DNA of 64,000 nt from Paenibacillus sp. E222 (lineage in GTDB: Bacteria; Bacillota; Bacilli; Paenibacillales; Paenibacillaceae): the NCBI RefSeq assembly GCF_013401555.1, contig NZ_CP058552.1, positions 6,882,001 through 6,946,000 on the forward strand, read 5' to 3'. Under the pieces are notes generated by a model, which did no database searches, was not told where the DNA came from, and worked only from the letters and a program-made list of their open reading frames with translations. Positions 1 through 8,558 of the stretch are shown piece after piece. Positions within the stretch are counted from its first letter, which is position 1. Every line of letters begins with the position of its first letter. The translations under genes and the position numbers were made by a program.

Positions 1-862
1 AGAGCTTATTCACGAACTGCAGCAGCTCCTTGTATTGGGGATCGGTTGGAATAAAGCGTACTTTATCTGTCTGAGGGTCTGTATCAATGTTAATGTTGGA
101 GGTGCCATGATTATTCAACCCAAATGAACCTCTCAGGTAGTTCACCACACCATTCGTTCCCACACCGCCCCAAGCAATCTCGTCCTTTTGCCCGTTGCCG
201 TTCGGGTCCTTTTCTTTAAATGCTTTCAACATATTATAGAAGTCATCTAATGTCTGCGGTTCCTGCAAACCTAATTTATCAAGCCACTCTTTCTTCACCC
301 AAGGTGTTCCGTACAGAACCGACTTGAATTCCGGATCATACAAGGTTGGCAGCCCATATATGTTACCATCCGGCATCGTAATCCCTTTGCCAATAACCGG
401 ATATTTCTTCATCAGAGCCTTAAAGTTAGGCGCGTATTGGTCGATCAGATCATTCAGAGGAATGAATGCACCTTGCTTGCCGTATTTCAGCAGATCCGAT
501 CTGGAAAACGCCGAGGCGTAGAACAGCTCCGGGTAAGCGCCGCCTGCCAGAAGGAGATTGCGTTTTTCCTTCAAATTATCCTTCTGCACCGTATCCCACT
601 GGATATGAACATTGGACATTTTCTCATACTCTTTCCAGAGTCTGAGATCATTCCAGTCCGCATTGGCAAAAAACTTCCCGGCAAATCCGCTCACTGTAAT
701 GGTGTCATTTACGATCGGAAATCCGCTCGCATTGACTTTGCCATTGGCAGCTCCTTTATCTTTGGTACTTCCCGGATCAGTATCCGTAGAATTGCACCCG
801 GCAAGCATCGAAACGGACATCATACAAACCAGAGCGATACTCCCCCACTTTTTGAGCGTCAT
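1..862 (-). CDS. Extracellular sugar-binding lipoprotein of an ABC importer (partial)
   Basis: The reading frame starts at ATG 862 behind an AGGGAGGAA ribosome site and runs off the left edge, so the C-terminus is missing. The N-terminus is a lipoprotein signal peptide: basic start, hydrophobic stretch, and a lipobox ending LAGC at about residues 20-23. The mature part has the layout of the large (about 500-550 aa) family 1 solute-binding proteins found with LplB/LplC-type permeases, including an acidic stretch of the type DPNGNGQKDE. It should be anchored on the outer membrane face and deliver an oligosaccharide to the two permeases encoded just upstream. The sugar is not predictable from the sequence. 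Confidence 0.88.
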   Translation of the reverse strand, partial: MTLKKWGSIALVCMMSVSMLAGCNSTDTDPGSTKDKGAANGKVNASGFPIVNDTITVSGFAGKFFANADWNDLRLWKEYEKMSNVHIQWDTVQKDNLKEKRNLLLAGGAYPELFYASAFSRSDLLKYGKQGAFIPLNDLIDQYAPNFKALMKKYPVIGKGITMPDGNIYGLPTLYDPEFKSVLYGTPWVKKEWLDKLGLQEPQTLDDFYNMLKAFKEKDPNGNGQKDEIAWGGVGTNGVVNYLRGSFGLNNHGTSNINIDTDPQTDKVRFIPTDPQYKELLQFVNKL

Positions 863-903
863 TCTTATTCCTCCCTTTGTCCCATCGTTAGCCATACAAG
901 GAT

Positions 904-1788
904 TCATCCCTTAATGGCACCAATCATTACGCCTTTAACAAAATATCTTTGCAGGAAAGGATAAAGCAGGAGCACCGGTATATTGGCAACGACGAGTACA
1001 GCATATTTAATGCCCTCCACTTCCCTTTGCTGCTTAATCGCAGACTCGGTTGACATTTTGACCATATCGTTCGTCTGGCCTTGAATCAGAATCTCCCGCA
1101 AAATGAGTTGAAGTGGAAATTTGTTCTTGTCTGACAGATACAACATTGCGTTAAAGAAGGCGTTCCAGTGCCCAACAGCATAGAACAGAATCGTCACCGC
1201 TATAATAGGCATGGATAAAGGCAGGATAATCCGGGTTAACGTTTGAATATTGGAGCAGCCATCAATCGTCGCCGCCTCATGCAACTCATTTGGAATCGAT
1301 TGCTGGAAGAATGTCCGCATAATGATGATGTTCCAGATCGAAACGGCATTCGGAATGATCATGACCCACAATGTGTTTAACATGCCAAGGTTTTTGATCA
1401 GCATATAGGTTGGAATTAATCCGCCACTGAAGAACATCGTGAAAACAAACAGGGCCATGATGGCATTGCGGCCTATAAAATCCTTCCGGGATAGCGGATA
1501 TGCCGCCAGAATCGTCATGACGAGATTAATCAGTGTCCCCACTAACGTATAAATCAGTGTATTGGAATAACCTCTGAGGATATCTTTGTTCTGAAAAATC
1601 TTCTCGTAAGAATGGAGATTGATCCCCTTGGGCCATAGGAACATTTCACCACGCAGGACGGCCTGCGGATCACTGAACGAAGCACTTAACACAAAAACAA
1701 GCGGGTAGATTACAATGAGCGTAATGATAATTAACAAAAGGTGGTTAATCCCATTAAAAATACGATCTCCTCTCGATTCAACAAGCAT
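904..1788 (-). CDS. Carbohydrate ABC transporter permease, LplC/MalG type
   Basis: A 294-aa membrane protein with about six hydrophobic segments and the inner-membrane permease EAA loop (HEAATIDGCSNIQTLTRIILP near residues 190-210). Its length and the C-terminal segment ending in FVKGVMIGAIKG match the LplC/YtcP group of sugar permeases. It lies between the lipoprotein gene and the partner permease, 41 and about 15 bases apart, so the three are almost certainly co-transcribed. No ATPase gene is seen here; systems of this type usually borrow a shared ATPase such as MsmX (family knowledge). Confidence 0.9.
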   Translation of the reverse strand: MLVESRGDRIFNGINHLLLIIITLIVIYPLVFVLSASFSDPQAVLRGEMFLWPKGINLHSYEKIFQNKDILRGYSNTLIYTLVGTLINLVMTILAAYPLSRKDFIGRNAIMALFVFTMFFSGGLIPTYMLIKNLGMLNTLWVMIIPNAVSIWNIIIMRTFFQQSIPNELHEAATIDGCSNIQTLTRIILPLSMPIIAVTILFYAVGHWNAFFNAMLYLSDKNKFPLQLILREILIQGQTNDMVKMSTESAIKQQREVEGIKYAVLVVANIPVLLLYPFLQRYFVKGVMIGAIKG

Positions 1789-1803
1789 GCATCAGCAACT
1801 CCC

Positions 1804-2766
1804 TTACCATAGGCTCGTTTCACTCATACGTTTTGAGATCTGGTTAACAGTAACTAATAAGATGAAATTGATTATGGAGTTAAACAGACCAATCGCCGCC
1901 GAGAAGCTGTATTCAGCATCTTGTATCCCGCTCCGGTAAACGTAGGTAGAGATAATGTCCGAGGTTTCTAAATTCAGTGTGTTCTGCATCAGCAGGACTT
2001 TCTCGAAACCAATACCCATGATGCTTCCGATATTTAAAATGAACAAAATGATAATTGTCGGCATAATACTCGGTATATTAATATGCCATATCCGCTGCAA
2101 CCGGGTTGCCCCATCCACTCGCGCTGCTTCATGAAGCTGAGAGTCCACGCCGGCTAATGCCGCCAAATAAATAATCGAGCTCCAGCCCATGGTCTGCCAT
2201 ACATCCGACATCACAAATAAGGTCTTGAACCAGGATGGCTCAGACATGAAATTAATGGGATTACCGCCAAACATACCAATGAAGTGATTAATGATTCCGT
2301 ATCGCGGCGATAAAAACATCATCATCATGCCTACGACCACGACGGTTGATAGGAAGTGCGGCGCATAGGTTATGGTCTGAACAAATTTTTTAAACTTTTC
2401 CGCCCTTACCTCATTCATCAGAAGCGCCAAAATGATAGGGACTGGAAAACCTACCGCCAAGCTGTACAACCCAAGTCCAAGCGTATTTTTAATTAATCTC
2501 CAGAAGAAATAACTGTGAAAAAAACGTTCAAAATGTTCAAAACCGACCCAGGGACTTCCCCAGATTCCCTTCGTTGCAATGAAATCCTTAAATGCGATTT
2601 GAATGCCATACATCGGCAAGTACTGAAAGACAAGGTAATAAGCAACAACTGGCGAGATTAACAAATAAAGCTGCCAATTTCGTAAAATCGGGTTCCACTT
2701 TTGACGTCTTCTTTTCTTCTTTTCATGTACTGCATTCATTGCAGGTTGTACAGTTGTATTGGCCAT
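1804..2766 (-). CDS. Carbohydrate ABC transporter permease, LplB type
   Basis: About 320 aa, with a basic cytoplasmic N-terminus (KKKRRRQKWN), six predicted membrane spans and an EAA motif (HEAARVDGATRLQRIWHINIP). It is the first gene of the importer operon visible here. Two in-frame ATGs lie 6 bases apart. The second (2766) is chosen because the G-rich Shine-Dalgarno sequence ends six bases before it, whereas it abuts the first ATG. Together with the next gene it would form the channel for the sugar captured by the lipoprotein. Confidence 0.9.
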   Translation of the reverse strand: MANTTVQPAMNAVHEKKKRRRQKWNPILRNWQLYLLISPVVAYYLVFQYLPMYGIQIAFKDFIATKGIWGSPWVGFEHFERFFHSYFFWRLIKNTLGLGLYSLAVGFPVPIILALLMNEVRAEKFKKFVQTITYAPHFLSTVVVVGMMMMFLSPRYGIINHFIGMFGGNPINFMSEPSWFKTLFVMSDVWQTMGWSSIIYLAALAGVDSQLHEAARVDGATRLQRIWHINIPSIMPTIIILFILNIGSIMGIGFEKVLLMQNTLNLETSDIISTYVYRSGIQDAEYSFSAAIGLFNSIINFILLVTVNQISKRMSETSLW

Positions 2767-2825
2767 GAACATCCCCCCCTGGAATTGTCACTACAATTCT
2801 GCCTGGCAAAATGTCTTTGTGTTAC

Positions 2826-2839
2826 CACCAGCGCTTACG
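2826..2839 (-). promoter_or_regulatory. Possible LacI/CcpA-type operator (cre-like) upstream of the sugar importer
   Basis: The minus strand reads CGTAAGCGCTGGTG, whose centre GTAAGCGCT fits the core of catabolite-responsive elements. The outer positions fit poorly. It lies about 60 bases before the first permease gene, next to a divergent-style LacI regulator, so either that regulator or CcpA could bind it. This is a motif match only. Confidence 0.3.
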
Positions 2840-3374
2840 CCGCTCGAAGCAGTTCCCACCTTTCTTTTTTGATTTCTAAGATTTGATTTAAAGTACTTAT
2901 ATGTTAGAAGTTGTTACACAAAGTGAGTGAATAGCGTTAATAGATGACTTCATCATCTAACGCAAAAGGATTTGTTTTTTTTGGATATATATTTGGATAT
3001 ATATTCGGTTCTAGTTTGGAGTATATTTTATGTAAATTGAAAGGAATCAGTTTGGATAATAGGTTGTAAGAGTTTTAGAGGATTCTTGTTTATTTTATAT
3101 AAACATTGATTTAAAGGGGTGTGGAAACGCAATCAAAAATGTGGTTTAAGATATAATCTTAGCTGCTGGCTAAATCCAAAAACATAGAAAATAAAGCCAA
3201 ATGCTTAATTTCATACATCATAATATAGCCCACAGACGGTTGTCAAACATTTTTTTGGTTTTATTTGGATCATTTTTGGCTAAAAAGACAAGAAAAACCC
3301 ACGCGGATGCATTTCTCGCAGGTTTTATATTAAAGTTATCTGGATTCATATGTAATATAATATCACACAACTAA
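2840..3374. other. Intergenic region between importer operon and LacI gene
   Basis: About 535 AT-rich bases without a credible gene. It holds the promoter side of the importer operon, a 12-base tandem duplication (TTGGATATATAT twice, about 2981-3004) and, close to the LacI gene, a terminator-like hairpin listed separately. No clear -35/-10 pair with standard spacing was found for the importer. Confidence 0.6.
3291..3332 (-). terminator. Probable terminator of the LacI-family gene
   Basis: On the minus strand AAAACCTGCG is followed, after a short loop, by CGCGTGGGTTTTT. The stem is imperfect but ends in a T run about 45 bases after the regulator's stop codon. Confidence 0.5.
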
Positions 3375-4427
3375 CTAGTCATTTGTACGATTTGTACGAT
3401 CATAAACAGATGATTCCCTCACAATAAGGGTGCTGGGCAACAAAACTTTATGGAGAGATGAATAACGTCCTTCCAGATAATCGTTAATTAGTTGCGCTGC
3501 CACTTTGCCGATTTCATATTTTGGAACTTGCACGGACGTCAGAGGTGGTGTCGTATACTGCGCCATAGAAATATTATCCATGCCCACGAATGCTATATCT
3601 TGAGGAATACGGCCATTTTGTTCAACAACTGCCCGCATGGCAGGAATAGCGAGCATATCACTTGCACAAAAAATTGCCGTTGGCCAATCAGACTTGGGCG
3701 TCTCGGTCAGGAGATCCGTCAGTCTGCTGTAGCTGAGATTCACATTCCAGTTGGTGTTGATAATCCAATGTTCATTCAGATTCAGGTTTGCTTCCAGCAT
3801 GGCAAATTTATAACCGACATACCTTTCTTCGCTCTCTATTTGTTCCGAATATGCGGGGCCACCGATAAACCCAATCCGGGTATGGCCTTGCTCGATCAAA
3901 TGACGGACTGCTGTGCGGGCAGAAAATATTCGGTCACAGTCAACGACCGGTACAGTAAGCCTTTCGTCATTGAGACTTACACCCAATACAGTGATATTCT
4001 CTTGCTCAAGCATCTCAAACAATTTTTCATCGTACCAGCTGATTGCGACTATACCTTGAGTACCCGTTTCCTGAAGCATCATCTTTATCCGTTCGGCGTC
4101 ACTAAGTTCTTCGCAAGTGCGGACAATTGCTGGAGGCAGCCCCAGTTCCGTCATTTTAACGTGAAAACCAGTCAGTACCTGTGAAAAGTACGGATGATCA
4201 TCCATCAAAATCTGTGGCACGATACAAGCTATCCGTTTGGCTGAGGTATTCTCTTTGCCAATAGCTTTGGAGGATTCATCCAAAATGTATCCCAACTCAA
4301 GAGCAGCTTCCCTAATTTTTCGCTTTGTCCCTTCATTGACCGGTCGATTGGTATCATTGCTGATCGCACGCGAGACCGTTGATATGGATACGCCTACACG
4401 TTCTGCGATATCTTTTAATTTTGGCAT
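3375..4427 (-). CDS. LacI-family transcriptional regulator
   Basis: A 350-aa protein with the classic LacI layout. The N-terminal helix-turn-helix (KLKDIAERVGVSISTVSRAI, residues 3-22) is followed by the hinge helix region and a periplasmic-binding-protein-like sensor domain (motifs GFIGGPAYS near 190, IFCASDMLAIPAMRAV near 255, TSVQVPKYEIGKVAA near 305). It is probably the local regulator of the sugar importer whose genes follow on the same strand. It has its own sigma-A promoter immediately upstream and a hairpin downstream, so it is probably monocistronic. The effector sugar is unknown. Confidence 0.93.
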   Translation of the reverse strand: MPKLKDIAERVGVSISTVSRAISNDTNRPVNEGTKRKIREAALELGYILDESSKAIGKENTSAKRIACIVPQILMDDHPYFSQVLTGFHVKMTELGLPPAIVRTCEELSDAERIKMMLQETGTQGIVAISWYDEKLFEMLEQENITVLGVSLNDERLTVPVVDCDRIFSARTAVRHLIEQGHTRIGFIGGPAYSEQIESEERYVGYKFAMLEANLNLNEHWIINTNWNVNLSYSRLTDLLTETPKSDWPTAIFCASDMLAIPAMRAVVEQNGRIPQDIAFVGMDNISMAQYTTPPLTSVQVPKYEIGKVAAQLINDYLEGRYSSLHKVLLPSTLIVRESSVYDRTNRTND

Positions 4428-4487
4428 TACAGCACCTCACCTCGCTCTCTTCATTTGGAGCCAAAATTTATGTTTAGCAATGATCAT

Positions 4488-4516
4488 ATCATAATATTGT
4501 AATATTTTGGCGTCAA
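4488..4516 (-). promoter_or_regulatory. Sigma-A promoter of the LacI-family gene
   Basis: On the minus strand TTGACG (4516-4511) and TATGAT (4493-4488) are separated by exactly 17 bases, about 60 bases upstream of the start codon. Five of six bases match consensus in each box. Confidence 0.75.
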
Positions 4517-4588
4517 TTAAATATGACTTAGACCGATTTATTCGATGGAAATATTTTCAATAATCAATCACGTAGATCAATACTCGCA

Positions 4589-5233
4589 CTATCCCAGAAA
4601 TACGTTGTTAATACGTTCTCGATCATAATCTAGAATCCAATCGTTATATTCTTTATAGATATCCGTTAGCGCTTCTCTTGATGCTGAAATAACATCGCAA
4701 CCTCTATCATCATAGATATGAAATATCGTTTTCTTACTTATATTAATGAAATACACCCTATGATAGATCATTGGCTTAATGCCAGCATCATGATTACATA
4801 TCGCTTTGATTAACTGACCATATTTTAAGTCCTCAATTCTACATTTTGTCCAGTACCTGTACATGTTGTTCCTTGGATCTGGGGTTTCATCCGGTTCACA
4901 ATCCAAATCTGGAAGTATCTCAAGTCTCAAGGCTCTAATCGGCTCTTTCTTCTTGACATATTTCCTGCACAGGTTCAATTTCTTCACTTTGTGTTTAGGC
5001 TTATCTGCAAAATAAGCTTGAGTTATTAATAGAACCTCATCTTCTTGATCATGAAGAGCCTTAAATAATTCAAGCGATCGATGATACACTCGTTCCATGT
5101 AATGCTCCTTATTTATTCCAAACATCAGAGGATTGCCAAGTTCGAATCGCATTGAAGTATGCCAATTATAGAAAAGAGGCGGTTCTAAGGTCAGGTTTGG
5201 GAAATGCTCTGCCAGGTACGTCTTTAGGTCCAT
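4589..5233 (-). CDS. DUF3885 family protein
   Basis: A 214-aa soluble protein with the features of DUF3885: an N-terminal motif around FYNWHTSMRFELG (about residues 21-33), the central stretch DEVLLITQAYF, and a C-terminal YFINISKKTIFHIYDDRGCD followed by LTDIYKEYNDWILDYDRE. The start ATG overlaps the end of the upstream small gene by 10 bases, which suggests translational coupling. The function is not known. DUF3885 genes are common in Bacillales and often lie among small accessory genes. Confidence 0.75.
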   Translation of the reverse strand: MDLKTYLAEHFPNLTLEPPLFYNWHTSMRFELGNPLMFGINKEHYMERVYHRSLELFKALHDQEDEVLLITQAYFADKPKHKVKKLNLCRKYVKKKEPIRALRLEILPDLDCEPDETPDPRNNMYRYWTKCRIEDLKYGQLIKAICNHDAGIKPMIYHRVYFINISKKTIFHIYDDRGCDVISASREALTDIYKEYNDWILDYDRERINNVFLG

Positions 5234-5451
5234 TCTGTGGCCTCCATTTCAAACCTTGTTTGAATCTCTTTAACGAAATTCGATGTCTCTATCATTCTTA
5301 ATCCCATATCCCCCCAGTAATCTGAGTAAAAGGGAGTTATATTTTGCTTGACAATGTTTTTTCCGTTATACGTACGTAACCATGATTTTGCTGCACGAAG
5401 TCTGCCTTCACGATTAAGCCTTTTATGTCTTAGTGTATTATTTTTCTTCAA
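5224..5451 (-). CDS. Small basic conserved protein of unknown function
   Basis: A start at TTG 5451 gives 75 residues. The first half (RHKRLNREGRLRAAKSW, then YNGKNIVK) resembles a family of about 70-aa Bacillales proteins. The second half (FYSDYWGDMGLRMIETSNFV) departs from what I recall of that family, so the C-terminus could be recombined. The gene begins one base after the stop of the DUF3024 remnant and ends inside the DUF3885 start, so the three formed one operon. An upstream extension of this frame exists, but it overlaps the DUF3024 coding sequence and looks unprotein-like. Confidence 0.5.
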   Translation of the reverse strand: MKKNNTLRHKRLNREGRLRAAKSWLRTYNGKNIVKQNITPFYSDYWGDMGLRMIETSNFVKEIQTRFEMEATEWT

Positions 5452-5452
5452 A

Positions 5453-5778
5453 TTAACCCCAGAACATTCCATTATGACCTTCGTCCACGATCTTGAGCTG
5501 TGTTTCAAAATCTTCGTTCTGTTCGATATCATCGATGAAATGCCACTTGCCTTTACTGTCCTGCCAATACACTTTCCTTGCCTTCTCATCCAATCTGAAC
5601 TGTGCTACCGGCATCTGTACCCATCGATCCGCTTTGAAAGGCTTGTCATTCTTCAATCAACGTCACATGGTTACCTCTGATTTTGTAACCGATCTTTATT
5701 TTTCACATGCTCAGCCCACGCATTTTCAGTGTAATGGTCCATAATCTTTCGAATGCGTTTCTTCGTAAAATCATCCAT
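5453..5778 (-). pseudogene. DUF3024 family protein, frameshifted
   Basis: Three frames together recover a DUF3024-like protein. ATG 5778 opens with a segment containing FTKKRIRKIMDHYTEN; after a shift comes YKIRGNHVTLIEE; after a second shift comes ADRWVQMPVAQFRLDEKARK, then a stretch ending HNGMFWG at 5453. Each piece reads as the corresponding part of one family member of about 110 aa. Two frame changes and the lack of a continuous frame make this a pseudogene unless both are sequence errors. Confidence 0.75.
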
Positions 5779-5860
5779 GCTCTCTAACTCTCATGCCTTG
5801 ATCCGTTTTGCTTTGATTATATCATGTTGTTTTCTCCGATTTAAATGATGCTTTACTTGT

Positions 5861-6126
5861 AAAAGGTAAAACGGGACGCGGCTTATGCAATGCAAGCCGT
5901 GTGAGGATGAGGTGCTGCGCCTGATGGGGCAGCTCCTCACGGGGTTGCACCGCGTGCATTAGCGCGGTGCTCATGCTACCATCACGAGCACACTTCCGTG
6001 ATGGCAGCACTTGGTGCATCACGATCGCTGCACCGTGATGCCAAAATTTGCGTGCATCCACCATTGCTACGCTGTGTGATGCACGCCAAAAAGCGCCACG
6101 ATTGCATAGCCGTGGCGCTTCCTCCT
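5861..6126. repeat. Structured repeat, copy 1 (distal flank of the cassette array)
   Basis: This GC-rich block is made of successive hairpins, for example the pairing arms GCACCGCG/CGCGGTGC and AAGCGCCACG/CGTGGCGCTT. Its first about 115 bases, from AAAAGGT to GCGGTGCTCA, match the block at 24452-24606 in the same orientation, and the ends (AGCCGTGGCGCTTCC versus AGCCATGGTGCTTCC) also match. Between these ends copy 1 carries extra hairpins. No coding sequence is credible. It fills the gap between the DUF3024 remnant and the last cassette. Confidence 0.7.
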
Positions 6127-6230
6127 GTGCATAATGTCATCTGATGCCGGCACTTCTTTTGAAACATCCCAATAAATAAGTTCTTTAATTCATCTCTTTC
6201 AAAAGGTCTTCCCACTCTTCTATTGATAAT

Positions 6231-6527
6231 TTATGGATCTCTTTTTCCAAATGGAACTGGCTCTATTTCAATTGTTTGAAGCCATTTCACACTGTCTCGA
6301 AGATCTTCATAACTCACTCGAAATGCTATATGCCTCAATGATGGATGATAAGAAGTCATATACTCTTCGCCTTGCCATAGACCCACCCAACTCTTGTCTT
6401 TTTCAATCCAGAAGAAAGCTGTATCTTCATCTCTCCAGGCCAGCTCTAATCCTAATTTAGAATAAAATTCGATTGATTGCTGTAAGTTGCTCACTGGTAA
6501 ATGTGCTTCATACAATCCAAGTATCAT
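6231..6527 (-). CDS. VOC/glyoxalase-like protein, apparently C-terminally truncated (most distal cassette gene)
   Basis: This 98-aa frame begins like a vicinal-oxygen-chelate fold protein: YEAHLPVSNLQQSIEFYSKL, then AFFWIEKDKSWVGLWQ and HIAFRVSYEDLRDSVKWLQ. It stops after the PVPFGKRDP stretch, where complete relatives continue for about 25 residues with the last metal-binding strand (DPDGN-like motif plus a Glu), which is missing here. Another frame across the junction reads as a plausible but unrelated protein end (HKLSIEEWEDLLKEMN). No attC-like site follows it, so this is the ragged end of the array. Function is probably lost. Confidence 0.65.
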   Translation of the reverse strand: MILGLYEAHLPVSNLQQSIEFYSKLGLELAWRDEDTAFFWIEKDKSWVGLWQGEEYMTSYHPSLRHIAFRVSYEDLRDSVKWLQTIEIEPVPFGKRDP

Positions 6528-6556
6528 GTTTTTCTCCTTTCAATCTTGCCGGTTTC

Positions 6557-6634
6557 AGATAACGTTGGTGTATTCCCGACGCCCCACCGACTTAAGCCAC
6601 GTTAGGGGCCAACAGCGTGAATACGTTGTTATAT
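6557..6634 (-). repeat. attC-like site 1
   Basis: Outer boxes AGATAAC (6557-6563) and GTTATAT (6628-6634) and inner boxes TATTCCCG and GCGTGAATA pair across a short variable hairpin. It follows the 3' end of the nucleoside phosphorylase gene when read on the minus strand. This is one of the shortest sites in the array (78 bases). Confidence 0.8.
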
Positions 6635-6725
6635 ATTGTATCCACCTTCATATTTACATTTAACTCTTGGTTGTCTATTAGCATTTCCCTTTTAATAATT
6701 AATCAATGGATTATAGCTATTCCAT

Positions 6726-7508
6726 TTATAAAGCACTGCATATCCGCAATGATATTTGAACAAGGTTTAATCTTATTTCTGATCTGCTATTCCAACTTCG
6801 ACTATCCCATTCAACACCACTTAAATCATCACCGCCATACAAGATAATACCTAATTTCACATTTCTAAATTGTGAAACAGCCATAAATGCTGCTGCTTCC
6901 ATTTCTACAGTTACACACCCTTCTGCTTTCCGCAACTCAACCTTTTCTTTAGTCTCTCTGTAAAATGAATCTGTCGTCCAAGTTTTGGCCTTTATATACC
7001 TTATATTATGTATATTAAAATCGTCCTCTATGATTTTTAATACCTCTAGATTACATTCAATTTCTCTTGATGGCTTAATGTAATGGTATGATACCCCTTC
7101 ATCTCTCACTGCAGAATCTGGTACTATTACATGTCCAACAGCAATGTCTTTTTGTAATACACCTGCACCACCACACACTATAAATTTCTGAAAACCATAG
7201 GCTATCAGTTCTTCTAAGAATCCTGCTGAACCTGCAGCTCCTAAATACCCCAAAGTAATATGTACTTTTTTTCCTTGATAATATGTTTCATATATTGGCA
7301 AATCTACAGTCTCGCAATGTAGACATGCAACTTCTTTCAACTTTCCCTCCGTTTTCATCTTTTCAATTACATCTCTAAAAAATGTTATGACACAGTATTC
7401 AAATTCTTCTTTTGGATTGATAAAATTAGTTGCTTCTATTATTGCAACTCGCGATTCATCAAATTCCAATATCGGGAATTCTTTACTATCAATTTTTTTG
7501 CTCTCCAT
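6726..7508 (-). CDS. Nucleoside phosphorylase (PNP/UDP family)
   Basis: A 260-aa protein of the PNP_UDP_1 superfamily, which cleaves nucleosides with phosphate to base plus pentose 1-phosphate. Visible motifs are the phosphate/ribose-site loop ITLGYLGAAGSAGFLEEL (about 84-101), IVCGGAGVL, the substrate-site segment CVTVEMEAAAFMAV (about 198-211) with its conserved Met-Glu, and GIILYGGDDLSG near the end. The length fits the uridine phosphorylase-like group. It is the coding part of a cassette, with site 1 downstream and truncated site 2 upstream. The C-terminal tail after GVEWDSR looks slightly atypical. Substrate preference is not predictable. Confidence 0.85.
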   Translation of the reverse strand: MESKKIDSKEFPILEFDESRVAIIEATNFINPKEEFEYCVITFFRDVIEKMKTEGKLKEVACLHCETVDLPIYETYYQGKKVHITLGYLGAAGSAGFLEELIAYGFQKFIVCGGAGVLQKDIAVGHVIVPDSAVRDEGVSYHYIKPSREIECNLEVLKIIEDDFNIHNIRYIKAKTWTTDSFYRETKEKVELRKAEGCVTVEMEAAAFMAVSQFRNVKLGIILYGGDDLSGVEWDSRSWNSRSEIRLNLVQISLRICSAL

Positions 7509-7563
7509 CTCAACTTACCTCCAAAGGAATTAAATTTTTTTATTATTTCTTTGCGGCTATTAC

Positions 7564-7592
7564 ATATAACGTTACTGTATTCACGACGTCCC
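7564..7592 (-). repeat. attC-like half-site 2 (truncated)
   Basis: Only one arm is present: ATATAAC, a spacer, then TATTCACGACG. The partner arm (GTGAAT, then GTTA) is absent, and the stop codon of the ferritin-like gene lies only nine bases beyond. The deletion seems to have removed the gene-proximal half of the site. Confidence 0.75.
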
Positions 7593-7600
7593 AACCTCTA

Positions 7601-8317
7601 CTATGAATTAGCTATAATCTTCTTTGTTAAGTTAAACTCATGACGGCATTCATAGTAATAACTTTTGAGTTTATATCCCCCAGCTTTAAATACAGACTTA
7701 TGTTGATACCACACTATAATTAGCGTTCCTTCAAAAAGGATTCTACGAAGGATATAAACTATTCTGTTAAAGAGAGCGCTTCTATTTTGAGCAAATTGTT
7801 GAAGTGTTTCGGATTGAAACTGAACATGTTTCTCTTCATCACTTAAAATCTGATTACATAAATCTATTAATACTTCTGACTTTGTAGATTTTTGCAAGGC
7901 TTTATAGTACAACTTAGCAATGATCTCAGCAGTTAATAGAACAATGACTGATTGCTCTAGACTCGCATATCGACGTAATCTTCTAAATACATTGTCCACC
8001 CAATGTCTACGAAGGAGTGGGATTCCCTGTACCTTCATAAATCTGCCTAGATCTCTAGCGTGCCTCTGTTCTTCTTTAATGAATTCTATAAGTGCTTCAT
8101 AGTAATCCTGATCTTGTGTCTGATGTACATATTCTTGCGCACGTTTAATTAGATATTTACCTTCAGAGTTTTCTCCTAATTGAAACTGTTGAATTGACTT
8201 AATGATTATTTCTCTTTCATTAGTTGTTAATTTATAGTTGTCATCCCAATGAATATATTTGAGATTTTGATTATTTCTTCGATAATATTGCACCCATTTC
8301 GAGAAAGTGATATTCAT
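7601..8317 (-). CDS. Ferritin-like superfamily protein (putative diiron protein)
   Basis: A 238-aa, mostly helical protein. Two ExxH motifs sit in predicted helices: EEQRH (residues 82-86) and EEKH (161-164), with further acidic residues nearby (E60-E62 region, E121, E131). This is the pattern of a ferritin-like four-helix diiron centre. A hydrophobic segment (LFEGTLIIVWYQHK, about 194-207) may associate with the membrane. The reaction is unknown; oxidase, oxygenase or iron-storage roles are all possible. It is a cassette gene whose attC-like site is truncated right behind the stop codon. Confidence 0.7.
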   Translation of the reverse strand: MNITFSKWVQYYRRNNQNLKYIHWDDNYKLTTNEREIIIKSIQQFQLGENSEGKYLIKRAQEYVHQTQDQDYYEALIEFIKEEQRHARDLGRFMKVQGIPLLRRHWVDNVFRRLRRYASLEQSVIVLLTAEIIAKLYYKALQKSTKSEVLIDLCNQILSDEEKHVQFQSETLQQFAQNRSALFNRIVYILRRILFEGTLIIVWYQHKSVFKAGGYKLKSYYYECRHEFNLTKKIIANS

Positions 8318-8349
8318 TATTTGCTCCTAAAATGTAATAGGTTTATGTC

Positions 8350-8536
8350 AGATAATCTTCGTGTGTTCACGACGTCCAACTCCCTTAAGCCCGAATGATG
8401 GCCGCGATGTGGTAGGGAGTTGGAGGTGTCCGGCTGATTCCACTTCCCTGCTGCTGCCAATTACTTCTCCGAATCCTCATCTAACTCCTGCCGGACCAAG
8501 GGCCGAATGACTCGAAGCATGAATATGGTGTTAGGT
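8350..8536 (-). repeat. attC-like site 3
   Basis: Box AGATAAT (8350-8356, deviating from TAAC) pairs with GTTAGGT (8530-8536), a perfect GTTRRRY core, and TGTTCACGACG pairs with CATGAATA. The long variable hairpin carries the CGACGTCC/AAGGGCCG elements shared by sites 11, 14 and 15. It follows the phosphatase gene. Confidence 0.8.
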
Positions 8537-8558
8537 AATATTTTCCAAATTATTCATA

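Noticed and set aside
2981-3004. Twelve-base tandem duplication as an operator
   Set aside because: Two AT-rich direct repeats without a palindrome do not look like a LacI-type operator; described only as part of the intergenic region.
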